10,108 nucleotides of DNA, taken from Bacteroidales bacterium. Lineage in GTDB: Bacteria > Bacteroidota > Bacteroidia > Bacteroidales > VadinHA17. The stretch covers positions 1-10,108 of the forward strand of contig DAIDJT010000072.1 of NCBI GenBank assembly GCA_027451265.1, read 5' to 3'. Of the stretch, positions 7,943 through 10,108 are shown in pieces (the first letter of the stretch is position 1; each line of letters starts with the position of its first letter). The notes under the pieces are model-generated. The model saw only the letters and a program-made list of their open reading frames with translations. It was not told the origin of the DNA and ran no database searches. Made by a program: the position numbers and the translations under genes.

Positions 7943-8003
7943 AGTTGGCAGACGGCAGGGTTCGTCAGCGGGGATATACAATTTCTGCTGGTCTGCCCCA
8001 ACT
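7943..8003 (+). terminator. Long imperfect hairpin downstream of ppk2
   Basis: The left arm AGTTGGCAGACGGCAG (7943-7958) pairs imperfectly with the right arm at 7985-8003 (CTGCTGGTCTGCCCCAACT), with a 2-nt bulge, a small mismatch and a loop of about 26 nt. It begins 10 bp after the ppk2 stop. There is no strong T tract right after it (CATCAATCAATCTTTTA), so it may be a weak terminator or a 3'-end stabilising structure. Confidence 0.4.
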
Positions 8004-8063
8004 CATCAATCAATCTTTTAACCTGCCTGCTTCCATCTCAGGATAGGGGCAATCCGGCCCCGG

Positions 8064-8225
8064 GCCGTCAGGCATTGCACATCCGGAATGCTCATCTGAT
8101 GTCTGTCCCCGGGCCGTCAGGCAGTGCACATCCGGAATGCTCATCTGATGTCTGTCCCCGCGCCGTCAGGAATTGTACATCCGGAATGCTCATCTGATGT
8201 CTGTCCCCGCGCCGTCAGGTATTGT
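8064..8225 (+). repeat. 49-bp tandem repeat, about 3.3 copies
   Basis: Units start at 8064, 8113, 8162 and 8211, each opening with GCCGTCAGG; the first three are full length and the fourth breaks down after about 15 bases. Full copies differ at only a few bases, mainly at unit positions 10-15 (CATTGC, CAGTGC, AATTGT, and TATTGT in the partial copy) and at the last base. Each full unit contains the small palindrome CATCTGATG. The units abut without spacers and 49 is not a multiple of three, so they are not coding. The array ends about 20 bp upstream of the ppnP promoter. Confidence 0.92.
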
Positions 8226-8245
8226 AAGCCTGCAAATCCGCCGTG

Positions 8246-8277
8246 TTTGGAAGCGTTATGCAAAAGATGTAAATTTG
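8246..8277 (+). promoter_or_regulatory. Bacteroidota-type promoter of the ppnP operon
   Basis: TTTG (8246-8249), 20 nt, then TAAATTTG (8270-8277) match the known Bacteroidota -33 (TTTG) and -7 (TAnnTTTG) boxes with usual spacing. Transcription would start near 8283-8285, leaving a leader of about 17 nt before the ATG at 8301. It supports that ATG as the start and places the 49-bp repeats just upstream of the promoter. Confidence 0.7.
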
Positions 8278-8300
8278 CCGGACACCCAAAAACAGAAGAT

Positions 8301-8582
8301 ATGATCAAGGTAAATGAGTATTTTGAAGGCAATGTAAAATCAATGGCACTGGAAAACGAGGACGGTAAGGCCACTGTTGGCGTCATGGCTGCCGGTGAGT
8401 TCGAGTTTGGCACATCAACGGTGGAATACATGACCGTGGTGTCAGGTTCGATGACAGTGCTTCTCCCAGGTGAGACGGAGTGGAAGACATACGCCCCGTT
8501 CCAGACCTTTGTGGTGCCTGCAGGTCAGAAATTCAAACTGAAGCTTGCACAGCCAGCCGCATACAGGTGTCTCTACAAATAA
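8301..8582 (+). CDS. ppnP: Pyrimidine/purine nucleoside phosphorylase PpnP
   Basis: A 93-residue cupin-fold protein of the PpnP (YaiE/DUF1255) family, which splits nucleosides with phosphate into free base and pentose-1-phosphate in the cytosol. The residues VNEYFEGNVKS (4-14), ATVGVM (24-29), EYMTVVSGSMTVLLPG (42-57) and the FVVPAG turn (70-75) follow the E. coli protein closely, and the length is nearly the same (94 there). The frame is open further upstream, to an ATG at 8124, but that stretch runs through the non-coding 49-bp repeats and the promoter; the family start and the promoter both point to 8301. No good Shine-Dalgarno precedes it. It is first in an apparent operon, 12 bp before a ModE-type regulator gene, which is an unusual partner for this enzyme. 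Confidence 0.92.
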   Translation: MIKVNEYFEGNVKSMALENEDGKATVGVMAAGEFEFGTSTVEYMTVVSGSMTVLLPGETEWKTYAPFQTFVVPAGQKFKLKLAQPAAYRCLYK

Positions 8583-8594
8583 ATCACCGTACCG

Positions 8595-8987
8595 ATGGCA
8601 GGACACAAGGGGCAACCCTACTATGATATCTTTCTCAGGTACGAGATGTGGCTTGAGAGTGTTGCGAAGGAACGGATCCTTGACGGTGAAGGGTTTGCAA
8701 TTCTGCTTGACCTTGACCAGACCGGTTCACTCACTGCTTCTGCGCACAACCTCGGGATGAGCTACCGCAAGGCGTGGGGCCTCCTGCATGATGTGGAGAA
8801 ACACCTGGGCTTTGACCTGACGGAGAAAAGGCGCGGCGGCGCTGCCGGAGGACGCACGGTGCTTTCCGAAAAGGGGAGACAGCTGGTCAGGGCTTACAAC
8901 AGCCTGCGTCACGAGACCGACATCGCAATGAAGAGCATTGCCAAAGTCTTCTTCAACAGGATCAATGAGATAAACGGCCTGAAATGA
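8595..8987 (+). CDS. Stand-alone ModE-type winged-helix DNA-binding protein
   Basis: A 130-residue protein matching the N-terminal DNA-binding domain of the molybdate regulator ModE: the helix-turn-helix lies about 43-66 (TGSLTASAHNLGMSYRKAW), followed by the wing with LGFDLTEKRRGGAAGG (71-86) and TVLSEKGRQLV (88-98). ModE of E. coli adds two C-terminal TOBE domains that bind molybdate; these are absent here, so this protein either senses nothing directly, uses a partner, or binds the anion differently. It most likely regulates the molybdate/tungstate transport genes that follow, perhaps the whole operon. The start at 8595 lies 12 bp after ppnP; its stop overlaps the wtpA start by 4 bp (ATGA), a sign of translational coupling. 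The DNA site is unknown; no obvious operator was found beyond the 49-bp repeats upstream of the operon. Confidence 0.88.
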   Translation: MAGHKGQPYYDIFLRYEMWLESVAKERILDGEGFAILLDLDQTGSLTASAHNLGMSYRKAWGLLHDVEKHLGFDLTEKRRGGAAGGRTVLSEKGRQLVRAYNSLRHETDIAMKSIAKVFFNRINEINGLK

Positions 8988-9940
8988 GAAAATCTGTTGC
9001 ATTCATGACGGTCACCATGTTGCTCCTTGCCGGATGCGGCGGGGAGAGGAGCCGGAAGAACCTCATAATCCTGCATGCCGGCAGCCTCTCTGTACCCGTA
9101 AAGGAGCTGGCTGACGCCTTCATGAAGGACAACCCGGGAGTAACGGTCCTGACAGAGGCTGCAGGAAGCCTTCATACGGCCCGTAAGATCACCGAGCTGG
9201 GCAAGCCCTGTGACATCATGCTCTCGGCTGACCATATAGTTATCAGCAGCATGCTAATCCCGGAGTATGCTTCATGGAACATACGGTTTGCTACCAATGA
9301 GATCGTGATTGCCTTTCGGCCCGAATCAAAATATTCATCAATTTTCCGGGCTGATAACTGGGCAAACATCCTTCTGAAGGATGACGTCATCATGGGCAGG
9401 GCTGATCCTGATGCCGACCCGTGCGGTTACCGCACGGTCTTCGCCGCGAAGCTGGCAGAGGAGTATTATGGCAGGCCCGGGCTGGCTGACTCGCTACTGG
9501 GAAAGAACACCGAGTACATCCGTCCCAAGGAGGTGGATCTTGTGGCGCTTGTCTCTGCCGGTGTGATTGACTATATGTTCCAGTATAAATCTGTTGCCAT
9601 TCAGCACGGATTCAGGTACCTGGAGCTCCCTGACGGGATAAACCTCTCGTCGCCGCTGATGACGGAGCGGTATGCCACTGTCTCGTACATGGTTCCCGGC
9701 GAAGCTCCGGGTGTTCGCACGGAGGTGCGGGGCGACTATATCAGCTACTCGGGCACGGTTCTTGACCGGGCGCCGCAGAGGGAGCTGGCGCGGCGGTTCT
9801 TTGAGTTCATGCTGAGCGACGAGGGCGCCGGCATCTTCAGGAAGTGCGGCCAGGAACCTCTCGTCCCTGCCGTCGCCGATGACCCTGATGCAGTGCCTGC
9901 CTCACTGAGGAAATATTTGACTGCTGTCTCAGCTCAGTAA
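8984..9940 (+). CDS. wtpA: Molybdate/tungstate ABC transporter substrate-binding lipoprotein, WtpA type
   Basis: A 318-residue lipoprotein: hydrophobic signal then lipobox LLAGC with Cys18. Family marks of the WtpA/archaeal ModA group are HAGSLSVP (31-38), EAAGS (58-62), RKITELG (67-73), CDIMLSADH (76-84), IPEYASW (92-98), and GRADPDADPCGYR (138-150). It would bind molybdate or tungstate outside the inner membrane and hand it to the permease encoded next. Archaeal relatives add two carboxylates to the oxyanion shell; the Asp residues at 141-145 and Glu214 in YLELP are candidates here, by inference only. The ATG overlaps the regulator stop (ATGA), and the permease starts 8 bp after its stop. 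Molybdate and tungstate cannot be told apart from sequence. ModA of the enterobacterial type is a less good match because of the DPCGYR segment. Confidence 0.9.
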   Translation: MRKSVAFMTVTMLLLAGCGGERSRKNLIILHAGSLSVPVKELADAFMKDNPGVTVLTEAAGSLHTARKITELGKPCDIMLSADHIVISSMLIPEYASWNIRFATNEIVIAFRPESKYSSIFRADNWANILLKDDVIMGRADPDADPCGYRTVFAAKLAEEYYGRPGLADSLLGKNTEYIRPKEVDLVALVSAGVIDYMFQYKSVAIQHGFRYLELPDGINLSSPLMTERYATVSYMVPGEAPGVRTEVRGDYISYSGTVLDRAPQRELARRFFEFMLSDEGAGIFRKCGQEPLVPAVADDPDAVPASLRKYLTAVSAQ

Positions 9941-9948
9941 CCATTGCG

Positions 9949-10108
9949 ATGAAAGGCCACACACCCTTCAACTGGATCTTCACCCTGCTGGCATCGCTGG
10001 TGCTGCTCTTCATCATAGCACCGCTGGCCGGCATGTTCCTGCACACCTCCGCTGAGGAGATGCGCACTACCGCCTCAGATCCGGCTGTCATCAGGAGTGT
10101 GTGGTTTA
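9949..10108 (+). CDS. wtpB: N-terminal part of the molybdate/tungstate ABC permease (3' truncated)
   Basis: The ATG at 9949 opens a frame that runs off the window after 53 codons. The visible part has a short polar start (MKGHTPFN), one strong transmembrane helix (about 9-29, WIFTLLASLVLLFIIAPLAG), and a polar loop ending with ASDPAVIRSVWF, as in the first segment of WtpB/ModB-type permeases. It begins 8 bp after wtpA on the same strand. The symbol rests mostly on the neighbour; the permease EAA loop and the ATPase gene would lie beyond the window. Confidence 0.75.
   Translation, partial: MKGHTPFNWIFTLLASLVLLFIIAPLAGMFLHTSAEEMRTTASDPAVIRSVWF

Noticed and set aside
8064..8225. CRISPR array
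   Set aside because: The 49-bp units abut each other and are nearly identical throughout; there are no unique spacers and no cas genes.
8124..8300. Small peptide or N-terminal extension encoded by the tandem repeats
   Set aside because: The 49-bp period shifts frame from unit to unit, so no repeated peptide results, and a promoter lies between it and ppnP.
8211..8300. Molybdenum cofactor riboswitch in the leader of the ppnP/wtp operon
   Set aside because: The predicted leader after the promoter is only about 17 nt, too short for such a structure.

Overview
The window looks like chromosomal DNA of a member of the Bacteroidota, probably Bacteroidales-like. Three things suggest this. A near-perfect Bacteroidota promoter (TTTG, 20 nt, TAAATTTG) precedes ppnP. 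Most starts lack a Shine-Dalgarno sequence. The gene content is mainly secreted peptidase-like proteins plus a class III-type PPK2. The phylum is an inference from these signals, not from a marker gene. I saw no rRNA, tRNA, insertion sequence, phage gene or CRISPR array.

Positions 1-4270 hold a left-truncated plus-strand cluster with gaps of 27 and 4 bp. It starts with the C-terminal part of a probable C45/NTN-type amide hydrolase. Two exported M14 (zinc carboxypeptidase-like) paralogues follow. The second keeps the zinc ligands, the substrate-binding Asn-Arg and the catalytic Glu. The first has lost all of them while keeping the overall architecture, so the pair looks like an enzyme and its pseudoenzyme. 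Both carry Asp-rich loops resembling calcium sites.

A terminator-like hairpin lies in the convergent gap at 4271-4352. The minus strand at 4353-7028 then encodes a large exported protein of unknown function. A short AT-rich gap (7029-7161) separates it from a divergent ppk2 gene, which acts in polyphosphate-dependent nucleotide phosphorylation.

The 368-bp gap at 7933-8300 is the most structured non-coding stretch. It holds a long imperfect hairpin, about 3.3 copies of a 49-bp tandem repeat, and the promoter of the next operon. That operon (8301 to the window end) reads ppnP (nucleoside phosphorylase), a stand-alone ModE-type DNA-binding protein, a WtpA-type molybdate/tungstate-binding lipoprotein, and the start of its permease. 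The tight spacing (12 bp, a 4-bp ATGA overlap, 8 bp) suggests one transcript joining nucleoside breakdown with oxyanion uptake.
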